From Lachnospiraceae bacterium (GTDB taxonomy: Bacteria; Bacillota; Clostridia; Lachnospirales; Lachnospiraceae), in contig JAEEIK010000110.1 in the NCBI GenBank assembly GCA_016281335.1, positions 1-64,000 of the forward strand: a DNA stretch of 64,000 nt, read 5' to 3'. The notes beneath the pieces are model-generated. The model had not been told where the DNA came from and did no database searches. It worked only from the letters and a program-made list of their open reading frames with translations. Both the position numbers and the translations under genes were made by a program. Shown here in pieces: positions 15,694-25,626 of this stretch (position 1 is its first letter; each line of letters begins with the position of its first letter).

Positions 15694-18282
15694 TCAGTAT
15701 CCGAGATAACTGTAATTCATATCCACATGACCGCTGATGCCGTTTACGCTGCCCTTTGAACTGTACTGCCACAGATCGTAACGTTTAGCGAAATCGGTCT
15801 TGTTGGTGTAATGCGCCATCCATATCTTATATCCGCTTAACGCAGAATAATCCAGCTTGTCATCAAACCAGGTCTTTGATGAGTATACTCCCGGAGTCAT
15901 GCCGCCGTTCCTTATGGTCTCACAGAAGGCCTTGGTCACTGCGGTCCTTGCAGCCTTATCGAGCCCGTCTGCTCTGCCTTTCTTGCCGGTAGTATATTCT
16001 ACATCCATGAATACCGGGTAGCTCAGGCCGTATTTACCTGCCAGCTCCAGGCACATCGAAGCTTCTTCCACAGCCTCCACTTCATTTACCGCCTGGGTGA
16101 AGAAGTATACGCCGACCTTGAGGCCTGCTGCCTTAGCTCCCTGCACATTGCTCCTGAAGAGGGAATCCTCAACCAGCACACCTGTGCTCGATCCCCTGTA
16201 ACCGCATCTTATTATAACATAATTGACGCCGGACTGCTTGACTTCCGACCAGTTGATGGAACCGTTCCACTTGGACACGTCTATACCCAGTATGCCGTTC
16301 TTATCCTGGATCAGTATGCCTTCTTCATTGAACTCATACTCCATGCCCTGTATGCGCTGCTTTCCGGTCACCTTTTTCCCGTTTTTATCGTAAAAATAGG
16401 TGTTTCCGTTTATGGTCTGCCAGCCTGTATACACATATTCAGGCTCTTTATAGACGTAGAGCTCCACATCCCTGTAATAATCGGCATAGACGGCTTCGAC
16501 ATATTTATCGCCGTCCTTTACATACAGCTGCCTTCCATCTTTATCTTTAAGCTTGGTCTTCTTATCCTTGCTGGGATCCTTCTTGTCTCCGTCCTCCGAA
16601 GGCGTAGGTGTAGCGGTCACTCCGTCTGCCAGAGTGGGAGTAGGCGTAGGTGTTGCTCCCTCTTCCGGCGCAGGCGTCGGTGTAGGTTCTGCTGTCGGTG
16701 TCGGAGTGGGTGTGTCCGTAGGCGAGGGATCCGAGTCCAGCGGCACCTCAACTATTGGGTCTCCGCTGTCCGGTTCCGGCTCTTGAGTCGGTTCCGGAGT
16801 AGGCGTATCCACAGGTTCGGTCACCACCTCATCACGTAAGCTTGCAGCCCTGTAGGGATTGTCAACTTCTTTTCTCAGCACATAGGCAGGTTCGCCTATC
16901 TTGTCCCTGTCGGTCTTTTCGTAGCCTCCGCTGCCTTCCACCTCGGTTTTGCTTGATTCTACCCATTCCACGGTATCGGGCTCGGAATTCTCCGGCTCCG
17001 GCGCAGGTCCCGCTTCGGCTTCTTCGTTTTCACCGCCGGTATCCTCGACTGCCACATTGACTTCCTTCTCAGTCTTCACTTCTTCTATGACATCGATCTT
17101 CTTATATTCAATATGCTCTTTTATCGTCACTGTGCCGGATGTGCTTCCGATGATTATGCCTGCCTTATCCGCAATCTCAACCTTATAATCACCGGCTGTC
17201 AGTCCGGTCTTGTAGATGATCCCGTCCATGTCATCATCGACAAATTCCAGATCTCCCTTTCCGGAAGTCGACAACAGCTTTACTTCAAAATCCGTTCCGC
17301 CCACAAGCCTGCGGCTTTCACTGTCTACGAACTTGATCTTCAGATCCTGCTCAACGGAAGTGAATATCACATCTACCCTTCTGCCTTCTTCCGAAACAAC
17401 CGGTTCCGGTTGTCCCTCATTATCTGCGATCTGCGCCGCCAGCTGCGAATCCGCAAGAGCCACCAGCACTCCCTCTCCGGCAATGCCTATACCTCTTAAG
17501 CTTTCACCCGTTGCGTACATATCGGGGAGTTCTCCGGGCTGCTTTTTCTTTACTGCTGAAACAACGACCATGACAACAGACAGGATAATGACCACTGCGG
17601 CAGTTATCGCCGCGATCGTCAGTATCTTTTTCTTATCGGGTAGCTTTTTTTTATGTTCCTTATGAACCGCAGTCTTTTTACCTGCAGCTGCAGGCTTCGC
17701 CTTGCTGTTCTTATTTCCGGCTTTCTTCCGCTTATTGATGATCTTTTCGATATCTATAAGCTCTTCTCCGGAAATATCGGAGGTATCGCTGTTTATCAAC
17801 TCTTCGGATATGTCAGCTTCTTCCGGCGCTGCTGTTTCTTCCTCTGCTTCGAAGTCTTCGGACATATCGGCTTCTTCCGGCATGTCGCTTTCTTCCTCTA
17901 TGCTCTCAGCTTCCGTTACAGGCAGACTTTCCGTAATACTCTCAAAACTGAGATCCGGATCAACACTGACCTCAGGTATGTCAAGAGTGGAGGTATCCAG
18001 GTTTATCATTTCCAGAGTAGCGGTATCAGCGGAGCTTTCCTCAGCTGCATCCCCCTGTACTTCTTCCGCGCCGGCATTGATATCCCCGCTTTCCTCTTCC
18101 GGCATCGGCAGGGGATCCTCATACATATCGATCTCAGCCACGCTTTCGGATATATCCGTAAGCAATATGGTATCTACGGATACCTCTCCCTTAAAGACGG
18201 GATCTTCCACCGGAAGCGCTCCGGTCTCATCCAGATTTATAAGATTTAACGTATCATTAAGATCGTTTTCTTTCTTCTTCAT
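15694..18282 (-). CDS. Large membrane-spanning GH25 muramidase with long acidic N-terminal region
   Basis: 862 aa with an unusual layout. Residues 1-180 are very acidic and lack a signal peptide; a basic stretch (about 183-219) precedes one membrane helix (220-244), so the acidic part should be cytoplasmic. Outside follow a prealbumin-like beta domain (about 312-390, GLTAGDYKVEIADKAG), a Pro/Thr/Glu-rich spacer (about 490-562), one cell-wall-binding repeat (GWQTINGNTYFYDKNGKKVTG, 620-640) and a GH25 domain from 664 (GIDVSKWNG; MDVE at 759-762). It is paralogous to the GH25 protein at 12.5-13.7 kb. Its position between manC and rmlB ties it to polymer export or wall attachment. The cytoplasmic tail may sense or bind biosynthetic partners, which is speculation. 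Confidence 0.9.
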   Translation of the reverse strand: MKKKENDLNDTLNLINLDETGALPVEDPVFKGEVSVDTILLTDISESVAEIDMYEDPLPMPEEESGDINAGAEEVQGDAAEESSADTATLEMINLDTSTLDIPEVSVDPDLSFESITESLPVTEAESIEEESDMPEEADMSEDFEAEEETAAPEEADISEELINSDTSDISGEELIDIEKIINKRKKAGNKNSKAKPAAAGKKTAVHKEHKKKLPDKKKILTIAAITAAVVIILSVVMVVVSAVKKKQPGELPDMYATGESLRGIGIAGEGVLVALADSQLAAQIADNEGQPEPVVSEEGRRVDVIFTSVEQDLKIKFVDSESRRLVGGTDFEVKLLSTSGKGDLEFVDDDMDGIIYKTGLTAGDYKVEIADKAGIIIGSTSGTVTIKEHIEYKKIDVIEEVKTEKEVNVAVEDTGGENEEAEAGPAPEPENSEPDTVEWVESSKTEVEGSGGYEKTDRDKIGEPAYVLRKEVDNPYRAASLRDEVVTEPVDTPTPEPTQEPEPDSGDPIVEVPLDSDPSPTDTPTPTPTAEPTPTPAPEEGATPTPTPTLADGVTATPTPSEDGDKKDPSKDKKTKLKDKDGRQLYVKDGDKYVEAVYADYYRDVELYVYKEPEYVYTGWQTINGNTYFYDKNGKKVTGKQRIQGMEYEFNEEGILIQDKNGILGIDVSKWNGSINWSEVKQSGVNYVIIRCGYRGSSTGVLVEDSLFRSNVQGAKAAGLKVGVYFFTQAVNEVEAVEEASMCLELAGKYGLSYPVFMDVEYTTGKKGRADGLDKAARTAVTKAFCETIRNGGMTPGVYSSKTWFDDKLDYSALSGYKIWMAHYTNKTDFAKRYDLWQYSSKGSVNGISGHVDMNYSYLGY

Positions 18283-18285
18283 GAT

Positions 18286-19356
18286 TTAGAGATATTCCTC
18301 TCTGTTACAGATCTTGAGGTTCTCAACGATCTTCTTTATGTCAGCGGCGCTGGACTTGTCACAGATAAGTGTGGCGTCCTTTGTATCCACTATGATAAGG
18401 TCTTCCACACCCACTGCCGCTATCAGCTTATCGGCGCCTTCAATGATGGTATTCTTAACATTGACCGTCATAACGTTTCCGCTTACCACATTTCCCGAAT
18501 CGTTAAGCTGCCTCATGCGCGCCACGGACAGCCAGCTTCCCACATCATCCCAGCCGAAAGTTCCGGGGATGACATATATGCTGTCTTCTTTTTCCAGCAC
18601 GCCGTAATCTATGGATTCCGAAGGCATGGTATCAAATGCCCCGTTCAGTATGCTTTCCTCATCCTCGGTTCCTATCGAAGTTTCTATCTTGCAGAGTCTT
18701 TCGTATATCTCCGGGAGGTGTTCCTCTATGGATGTAAGTATCGTGGATGCTTTCCAGACAAACATACCCGAATTCCACAGGTACTCCTCGGTCTCCAGAT
18801 ATTTCTTGGCCGTAGCCACATCGGGTTTTTCAACAAAGCTGTCCACCCTGAAAGCTCCGTCCATCATGCTCTGGGGATTGAAGCGTATATATCCGTATCC
18901 TGTCTCGGGAGCCGTCGGCGTAATGCCTATGGTCACCAGATTATCTCCCTCGTCCGCAACCTTCATCGCAGACTGAAGGACTCCGAGATACATGCCCTTG
19001 TACTTGATCAGATGATCGGAAGGCAGCACTAGCATCATCGCGTCGCCGTATTTCTTCCTGATATGTACTGCTCCGAAGCCTATACCGGGTGCGGTATTTC
19101 TTCCCACAGGCTCACAGAGTATGTTTTCTTCCGGGATATCCGGCAGCTGCTTTTTCACCAGAGCCTTATAGCTTTTGTTGGTAGCAATGAAAATATCCTC
19201 ATAGTCCACGATGGAACTGATACGGTCCACCGTATGCTGTATCATGGTCTTGCCGTCACCGGTCAGGCATAAAAACTGCTTGGGACAGCTCTTACGGCTC
19301 CTCGGCCAGAATCTTTCCCCTTTTCCACCTGCAAGTATCAAAGCTGTTGTTTTCAT
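18286..19356 (-). CDS. manC: Mannose-1-phosphate guanylyltransferase
   Basis: Makes GDP-mannose from mannose-1-phosphate and GTP. ILAGGKGERFWPRSR is the nucleotide-binding signature, CPKQFL follows, EPVGRNTAPGIGF and LPSDHLIK are conserved, and VEKPDVATAKKYL and WNSGMFVWK complete the family pattern. 356 aa, without the C-terminal phosphomannose isomerase domain of bifunctional ManC. The chosen ATG at 19356 has AGGTGG about 8 nt upstream; an in-frame GTG at 19368 is an alternative. It supplies the substrate of the Gmd encoded upstream in the operon. Confidence 0.95.
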   Translation of the reverse strand: MKTTALILAGGKGERFWPRSRKSCPKQFLCLTGDGKTMIQHTVDRISSIVDYEDIFIATNKSYKALVKKQLPDIPEENILCEPVGRNTAPGIGFGAVHIRKKYGDAMMLVLPSDHLIKYKGMYLGVLQSAMKVADEGDNLVTIGITPTAPETGYGYIRFNPQSMMDGAFRVDSFVEKPDVATAKKYLETEEYLWNSGMFVWKASTILTSIEEHLPEIYERLCKIETSIGTEDEESILNGAFDTMPSESIDYGVLEKEDSIYVIPGTFGWDDVGSWLSVARMRQLNDSGNVVSGNVMTVNVKNTIIEGADKLIAAVGVEDLIIVDTKDATLICDKSSAADIKKIVENLKICNREEYL

Positions 19357-19379
19357 CTCTTTGTCCACCTTATCCTTAT

Positions 19380-20276
19380 TTATCCTTTAACCCACTGGGC
19401 CCATTTCTTTCTGTATTCTTCGGGAAGCATATCTTCCTTTGCTGCAAAGCAGCTCTTAAAGTTTTCCTCATCACGCATGCCGAGTTCCTCCGCTATCTCG
19501 GGAATAGGCTTGATCGTAAAACGAAGATATTCCTTGGCCTTGTTCAGCTTTCTGTTTTCAAGATATGCCGCCACATCTATCCCGTACTTGTCCGTAAAGG
19601 CTGTGTCTATCTCTTCATAAGCTTTGCCGAAACGGGTCTTCATCATCTCTTTCAGCTCGCCCTCACGTGAGAACACAGCCTCATCACCGTTTAAATACTC
19701 CCTTATCTGATCTGCGGATATACTCTCGCTCTTCACGATCTTTTCGGTCTTTTTTAGACACAGGAGAAGTATCCGGCCTAAAATATTGTCGGCTTTGAGT
19801 TCTTCAGTAAGTCCCCTGTTTTCTTTCAGTCTGAGAAGCTCATCCATTATCAGCAGAGCATCGGAAACATTATCTCCGAATTCAAAGACGGGAGAAGAAG
19901 CGTTTTCCTTATATATGACCGGTATCACGGCCTCAGCCTTTGCCCCGTCGAAATGCGCCCACAGAAGCTCCCACTGCTCAGCCTCCGAAGCCCTGTGGGA
20001 ATAGTGGTTTCTGCAGTCTATCAGCGCCGCATCACCTGCTTTAAGCGCATACTCCTTACCCTCATAGGTAAGCGTCCCGCTGCCTCTCTCAACCACAAGG
20101 AAAAGGAAGGATTCCAGACCTTCTCTTTCACTGGTGTGGCTCTTTAAGCTCTGAAGCCTTCCGGTTTCCTGCAAATACAGAAGATGCTTCCTGGCAAAGG
20201 CAGAGGGTGTATGTATCGTTCTTCTTGAACGTGTTACGCCTTCGTTATCAAACATTTCTTTGTTATTCTCTAACAT
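19380..20276 (-). CDS. AraC-family transcription regulator
   Basis: 298 aa. The N-terminal half is an AraC-type cupin sensor (GSGTLTYEGKEYALKAGDAALID; HYSHRASEAEQWELLWAHFDG). The C-terminal half keeps the second helix-turn-helix of the family (NKAKEYLRFTIKPIPEIAEE, then MLPEEYRKKW). The first helix-turn-helix region is poorly conserved. The ATG at 20276 has GGAG 7 nt upstream and overlaps rmd by 7 nt; an ATG at 20288 has no ribosome site. A one-component sugar-responsive regulator inside a biosynthetic operon suggests feedback control of the operon, but no operator was identified. Confidence 0.85.
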   Translation of the reverse strand: MLENNKEMFDNEGVTRSRRTIHTPSAFARKHLLYLQETGRLQSLKSHTSEREGLESFLFLVVERGSGTLTYEGKEYALKAGDAALIDCRNHYSHRASEAEQWELLWAHFDGAKAEAVIPVIYKENASSPVFEFGDNVSDALLIMDELLRLKENRGLTEELKADNILGRILLLCLKKTEKIVKSESISADQIREYLNGDEAVFSREGELKEMMKTRFGKAYEEIDTAFTDKYGIDVAAYLENRKLNKAKEYLRFTIKPIPEIAEELGMRDEENFKSCFAAKEDMLPEEYRKKWAQWVKG

Positions 20277-21210
20277 TTGCTTCTCCATTCGGCTAATATC
20301 TCATCTATGGTCTGTTCGAGCGGTATTGCGGGTTTCCAGCCGCAGACGCTTCCTATCTTCGATATATCCGCCTCTATGACCGGTACATCCACAGGTCTTA
20401 ATTTTGCGGGATCGGTCTCCACCTTAATGTTGACCGTAGACCTTGAGATTATCAGATCCAGCATCTTCCTTATCTCTATGGCATGGCCGCTTCCCACGTT
20501 ATAGGTCTCTCCGCTCTTTCCTTTTTCAGCCAGCAGGGCATAGGCCCTTACCACATCCCTTACATCCGTAAAGTCTCTCCTGGCGGACAGGTTTCCCACA
20601 TACATTACGGGTTCTCTTAAGCCCTTCTCTATCTCTGCCACCTGCTTGCAGAAATCCGCAGCAACAAAGACCGGCAGCTGTCCCGGTCCTATATGGTTGA
20701 AGGCCCTTACCATGACCAGTTCCAGATCATAGGCTTCCGCGTATATTGCGGCTATCATGTTCTGGCAGGCCTTGGTGGCCGCATAGATATTCCCGGGTAA
20801 AAGCAGGGTGTCTTCGCTTATGGGAACATTTCCCGTTTTGATATGGCCGTATTCTTCTCCGGAGCCTACTATCACTACCCTGGGCTTATAGAAAAGCTCC
20901 CTCAGGGCATCCATCACGTTTACCGCGCCTTTAATATTTACATCAATGGTAAGCTGGGGATTCTTCCATGCCACGCTCACGGAACTCTGGGCTGCCAGAT
21001 GATAGATCTCATCAGGTCTTATGCTGAACAAAAGCTCAGTGATGCTGTCCTTTGAGAGTATGTCCAGATCGTACACCGTAGCCGGCACGTCCGCTATCTC
21101 CTCATGAGGCAGCTTGGTAGCATATACTTCTTTACCCAGATCGTCATGCAGATGCCTTATCAGGTATTTGCCGACAAAGCCTGCAGCGCCTATTACCAGT
21201 GCTTTTTTCA

Positions 21211-21211
<1 letters not shown>
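20270..21211 (-). CDS. rmd: GDP-4-dehydro-6-deoxy-D-mannose reductase-like (GDP-D-rhamnose synthesis)
   Basis: NAD(P)-dependent sugar nucleotide reductase (313 aa). GAAGFVGKYL is the dinucleotide loop, GSGEEYGHI and YAATKACQN hold the catalytic Ser/Tyr/Lys, and RAFNHIGPGQLPVFVAADFC is characteristic of the Rmd group that gives GDP-D-rhamnose. The start overlaps the gmd stop by one base (TGATG), consistent with sequential action on the Gmd product. GDP-L-fucose synthase (Fcl) has a different epimerase/reductase signature and fits less well; GDP-6-deoxy-D-talose is another possible product. Confidence 0.88.
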
Positions 21212-22277
<1,066 letters not shown>

Positions 22278-22287
22278 TATTCAAGAG

Positions 22288-22316
22288 ATTATATCATAAT
22301 TCACGGATTATTTCCA
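22288..22316 (-). promoter_or_regulatory. Extended -10 promoter for the gmd-to-ispD-like operon
   Basis: On the minus strand TGGAAA (22311-22316), 17 nt, then TATAAT (22288-22293) preceded by TGA, forming an extended TGnTATAAT element. Predicted start near 22281, about 36 nt before gmd. Part of it lies in the last codons of the upstream glycosyltransferase gene. This gap is one of the larger ones between minus-strand genes here. Confidence 0.65.
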
Positions 22317-23422
22317 GTTTTCCCTGTTATAAGCGCATATATCCTTTCAGCGCTGTCCCTCCAGTCAAACCTTGCGATATTCTCCGCTATCCGTTCCCTG
22401 TCCGCAGCTTCTTTAGTTCCTGCTTCAAGTAGAGCCTTTTTAAGTGAAGCCGCATCGTCATTCTTAAAATACTGTGCCGTTTCTCCCATGACTTCCTTCA
22501 TCACGGCTATATCGGAAACCAGCGCCCTTTGGCAGCCCGAAGCCAGAGCTTCCAGCGGCGGCATGCCGAAGCCCTCATAAAGAGTCGGGAACACAAAAGT
22601 CTCCGCTCCCCTGTACACGTAAGGAAGATCCTCATTATCCACAAAACCGGTTATCCTCAGATCATTACCGAGTATCTCCCCGGCCTCATCAAACCAGCCT
22701 TCATACTTCCAGCCTGCCCGGCCGCTTAAGACAAGAGGCAGAAGCTCATGCCCTTCCTTCTTGAGCTGCACGTATGCATCCAGCAGAAGTTTTAGGTTTT
22801 TCCTGGGTTCTATGGTACAGAGGCTTAGGTTATATCTTTCCGGAAGGCCGTACTTTGCCCGGACTTCGCTCATCTTTTCTTCCGAATCCGCAATAAAGCG
22901 TTCCCCGTTGACTCCGCAATATGCGAGCACGGCTTTTTTCTCGCAGCCCGGGAAATGCTCTTTCACTTTCGACATCGTAAAATCCGAGATCACGAAAATG
23001 CCCTTGCTTGACTTTGCGCTGTGCTTAAGTCCTGCTGCCCAGTAATACCTCGCCTTTTTTTTCATCGTCTGCGGCAGGTCAAAGCATACCGTGTCCGCTA
23101 TCAGCACATATGAATTCTTCTTTGAAAAAAGAAGCGGTATCGGAAAAGCAGGGAAAACATAAGCATCTGCGGCGATCCTTTTCATTTCCGCCGGAAGTAT
23201 CAGCTGATTCGTAACCAGCTTTCCCTTACGTCTTATCAGCTTTATCTCAACATTAGCTGCGGCCTCAAGCTCTTTGCATATTCCCGGAACTTCTCCTTTG
23301 AATACAAGGATAAATTCACTGTCGGGATGGGCCGATACCATCTGCGCGCTTATCTCGTATGCATATCTCTCAAGCCCTGTAAAATTGTCATTCAGGCTCG
23401 TTAAGTCTATCGCTATCCTCAT
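22301..23422 (-). CDS. GT4 glycosyltransferase
   Basis: GT-B retaining glycosyltransferase (373 aa). N-terminal RIAIDLTSLNDNFTGLERYA is typical of GT4 mannosyl/rhamnosyltransferases; SLCTIEPRKNLKLLL opens the donor-binding half and FPTLYEGFGMPPLEALASG carries the EX7E catalytic motif. Probably uses GDP-mannose or a related nucleotide sugar. The ATG at 23422 has GGGG 8 nt upstream; another ATG at 23428 is possible. It overlaps the VanZ-TagA gene by about 35 nt and ends the 10-gene unit B. Confidence 0.9.
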   Translation of the reverse strand: MRIAIDLTSLNDNFTGLERYAYEISAQMVSAHPDSEFILVFKGEVPGICKELEAAANVEIKLIRRKGKLVTNQLILPAEMKRIAADAYVFPAFPIPLLFSKKNSYVLIADTVCFDLPQTMKKKARYYWAAGLKHSAKSSKGIFVISDFTMSKVKEHFPGCEKKAVLAYCGVNGERFIADSEEKMSEVRAKYGLPERYNLSLCTIEPRKNLKLLLDAYVQLKKEGHELLPLVLSGRAGWKYEGWFDEAGEILGNDLRITGFVDNEDLPYVYRGAETFVFPTLYEGFGMPPLEALASGCQRALVSDIAVMKEVMGETAQYFKNDDAASLKKALLEAGTKEAADRERIAENIARFDWRDSAERIYALITGKTGNNP

Positions 23423-24665
23423 ACGCATATCCCCTGATCATATCCTGCTTATACTTAAGCGCCAGGAAAAAGATCTTCATATCCTCGATAAAATATCTCT
23501 TGAACAGACGTCCGGGCTCCTGCAGAAAACGGAAGAACCATTCAAGTCCGGTCTTACGCATCCATTCAGGCGCTCTTTTTACCTCTTCTGCAGCAAAATC
23601 GATGGCCGCCCCGAAAGGCAGGGCTATATGCACATCCATTTTGTTCAGGTATTTGTATATCAGCTTCTCCGATTTCGGAGAACCCACACAGACCATCATT
23701 ATATCCGGCTTCACGGAATTAACGGTCTTTATCACTTTCTTCATTTCCTTGGGATCCTTTTCGAAATGAAAAGGAGGCGAGTAAGTGCCGACCACCTTAA
23801 GTCCCTTATATTTTTCCTGCATTTTGGCAGCCGCCTTGACTGCAACACCTTCACGTCCTCCGAGAAGGAATACGCTTCTGCCTTCTTTTGCAGCCCGTTC
23901 GCATACCGCAGGGAACAGATCCGCCCCGGTCACCCTCTCCTTTATGGGGCAGCCGAAGGACGCGCCTATCCACCTTAATGGTGTCCCGTCACATACGGCA
24001 AGGTCCGCATGATCGTACACTTCCTTGAACTCATCGTCTTTCTCCAGTTTGATCATATGGTCGACATTGGCGGTGACTATATAATGTCTGCCCTCTGCAG
24101 CCATTTTCATTATCCGGTCCAGAGCCTGCGCAAAACTCACATCATCCAGCATGACTCTCATGAAACTTCTTCTTCCGCTGCTCTTTACCTTTTCGGAAGG
24201 TTCATAGAATTTCCTGCTCCTGAACATAAAAATGAACGCCGCTGCGATCACGGTACCCGCAACGTCGCACATTATATCCTTGATATCACCGTCTCTGGAT
24301 GGCGACAGCGCCTGTATCACCTCGTCCACCACCGCGAAACCGCCGCCTATCATGACTCCGTATATGAACCTGAGCTGTCTTCTTATGCCGAAGGCCGAGA
24401 ACACCAGGCCCACAGCGATTCCGAGAAGCATGTACTCGCCCATATGCATGCATACGCGAAGTCCCACATCCAGAACATCGGTCTTCTCGGGATCGAGTCC
24501 CCTGGTCTCTCCGTGAACGGCTCCCGAGATAAACTCAAGTATCCTGCCTCCCCTTTCATATGCGAAATGTCTCTGATGAGCCGCAAAATAAAGGATAAAG
24601 GCAACCACTACCATAAGCAGCAGGATAGCAAAGGTCTTTATAAATTTTCTTCCCTGCTTCTGCAT
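23388..24665 (-). CDS. VanZ domain fused to TagA/WecG/CpsF (GT26) glycosyltransferase
   Basis: 425 aa. Residues 1-150 are a VanZ-family membrane domain with about four hydrophobic segments and the conserved motif DEVIQALSPSRDGDIKD (114-130). Residues about 168-415 are a complete TagA/WecG/CpsF domain: IVTANVDHMI, VCDGTPLRW (225-232), GGREGVAVKAA, VGSPKSEKLI, and a C-terminal basic amphipathic stretch (FLQEPGRLFKRYF). GT26 enzymes add ManNAc or similar to undecaprenyl-PP-GlcNAc and depend on membrane contact through their C-terminus; the VanZ part may supply a membrane platform. VanZ itself is linked to teicoplanin tolerance with unclear function. The frame is open across the junction with no sign of a sequencing break. 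Confidence 0.88.
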   Translation of the reverse strand: MQKQGRKFIKTFAILLLMVVVAFILYFAAHQRHFAYERGGRILEFISGAVHGETRGLDPEKTDVLDVGLRVCMHMGEYMLLGIAVGLVFSAFGIRRQLRFIYGVMIGGGFAVVDEVIQALSPSRDGDIKDIMCDVAGTVIAAAFIFMFRSRKFYEPSEKVKSSGRRSFMRVMLDDVSFAQALDRIMKMAAEGRHYIVTANVDHMIKLEKDDEFKEVYDHADLAVCDGTPLRWIGASFGCPIKERVTGADLFPAVCERAAKEGRSVFLLGGREGVAVKAAAKMQEKYKGLKVVGTYSPPFHFEKDPKEMKKVIKTVNSVKPDIMMVCVGSPKSEKLIYKYLNKMDVHIALPFGAAIDFAAEEVKRAPEWMRKTGLEWFFRFLQEPGRLFKRYFIEDMKIFFLALKYKQDMIRGYAYEDSDRLNEPE

Positions 24666-24672
24666 ATCTTCC

Positions 24673-25608
24673 TTACACTATCTGCTTAAAATACTCTATA
24701 GTCTTTAAAAGTCCTTCTCTCAAAGGCACCGTAGGTTCCCAGTCCAGCTCTTTCTTAGCCAGATCTATAACGGGTTTTCTCTGAAGCGGATCGTCCGAAG
24801 GCAGTTCCTTGTAGATTATCTTTGAATCCGCTCCGGTAAGCTCTATGACCATCTCAGCCAGCTGCTTGATCGTGAATTCACCGGGATTGCCTATATTGAC
24901 AGGTCCCGTAAAGCCCTCTCTGGAATTCATCAGCCTTACCATGCCTTCTATAAGGTCATCCACATAGCAGAAGCTCCTGGTCTGGCTTCCGTCGCCGTAA
25001 ACCGTGATATCCTCACCCTTAAGGGCCTGCACTATAAAGTTGCTGACCACCCTGCCGTCAGCCGGATGCATATTGGGTCCGTAGGTATTGAATATCCTCA
25101 TCACCTTGATGTCTACGTTGTGCATTCTGTGATAATCGAAGAACAGAGTCTCCGCAACGCGCTTTCCCTCATCATAGCAGGAACGTATGCCTATGGTATT
25201 CACGCAGCCCCTGTAGCTCTCAGGCTGGGGATGTACCTCGGGATCCCCGTATACTTCCGAAGTGGAAGCCTGCAGTATCCTGGCATTCACTCTCTTAGCC
25301 AGTCCCAGCATATTGATGGCTCCCAGCACACTGGTCTTCGTGGTCTTTATCGGATTATACTGATAATGCACCGGTGATGCCGGACAGGCCAGGTTATAGA
25401 TCTGATCCACTTCAAGTCTTATGGGCTCAGTCACGTCATGACGCACGAATTCGAAATACGGATGTCCCAAAAGATGACGTATGTTGTTCTTGCTCCCCGT
25501 GAAAAGATTATCGAGGCAGATCACGTCATTGCCTTCCTTTATCAGCCTGTCGCAGAGATGTGAACCTAAGAAACCGGCTCCTCCCGTGACCAAAACCCTT
25601 TTACCCAT
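24673..25608 (-). CDS. uxs: UDP-glucuronate decarboxylase (UDP-xylose synthase)
   Basis: NAD-dependent enzyme making UDP-xylose from UDP-glucuronate. [14 protein letters not shown] loop, [18 protein letters not shown] (signature of UXS), [11 protein letters not shown] and [12 protein letters not shown] (catalytic Tyr/Lys), and [20 protein letters not shown] are all conserved. 311 aa from the ATG at 25608, which has GGAGG 8-9 nt upstream; an upstream in-frame TTG is less likely. No UDP-glucose dehydrogenase dedicated to UDP-GlcA is recognised in the window, so its substrate must come from elsewhere. Confidence 0.94.
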   Translation of the reverse strand: MGKRVLVTGGAGFLGSHLCDRLIKEGNDVICLDNLFTGSKNNIRHLLGHPYFEFVRHDVTEPIRLEVDQIYNLACPASPVHYQYNPIKTTKTSVLGAINMLGLAKRVNARILQASTSEVYGDPEVHPQPESYRGCVNTIGIRSCYDEGKRVAETLFFDYHRMHNVDIKVMRIFNTYGPNMHPADGRVVSNFIVQALKGEDITVYGDGSQTRSFCYVDDLIEGMVRLMNSREGFTGPVNIGNPGEFTIKQLAEMVIELTGADSKIIYKELPSDDPLQRKPVIDLAKKELDWEPTVPLREGLLKTIEYFKQIV

Positions 25609-25626
25609 TAACTTATCCTCCAATCT

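Noticed and set aside
16553-16786. Val/Gly-rich plus-strand frame over the Pro/Thr spacer of the large GH25 gene
   Set aside because: Low-complexity artefact of the antisense strand of a Pro/Thr-rich coding region.
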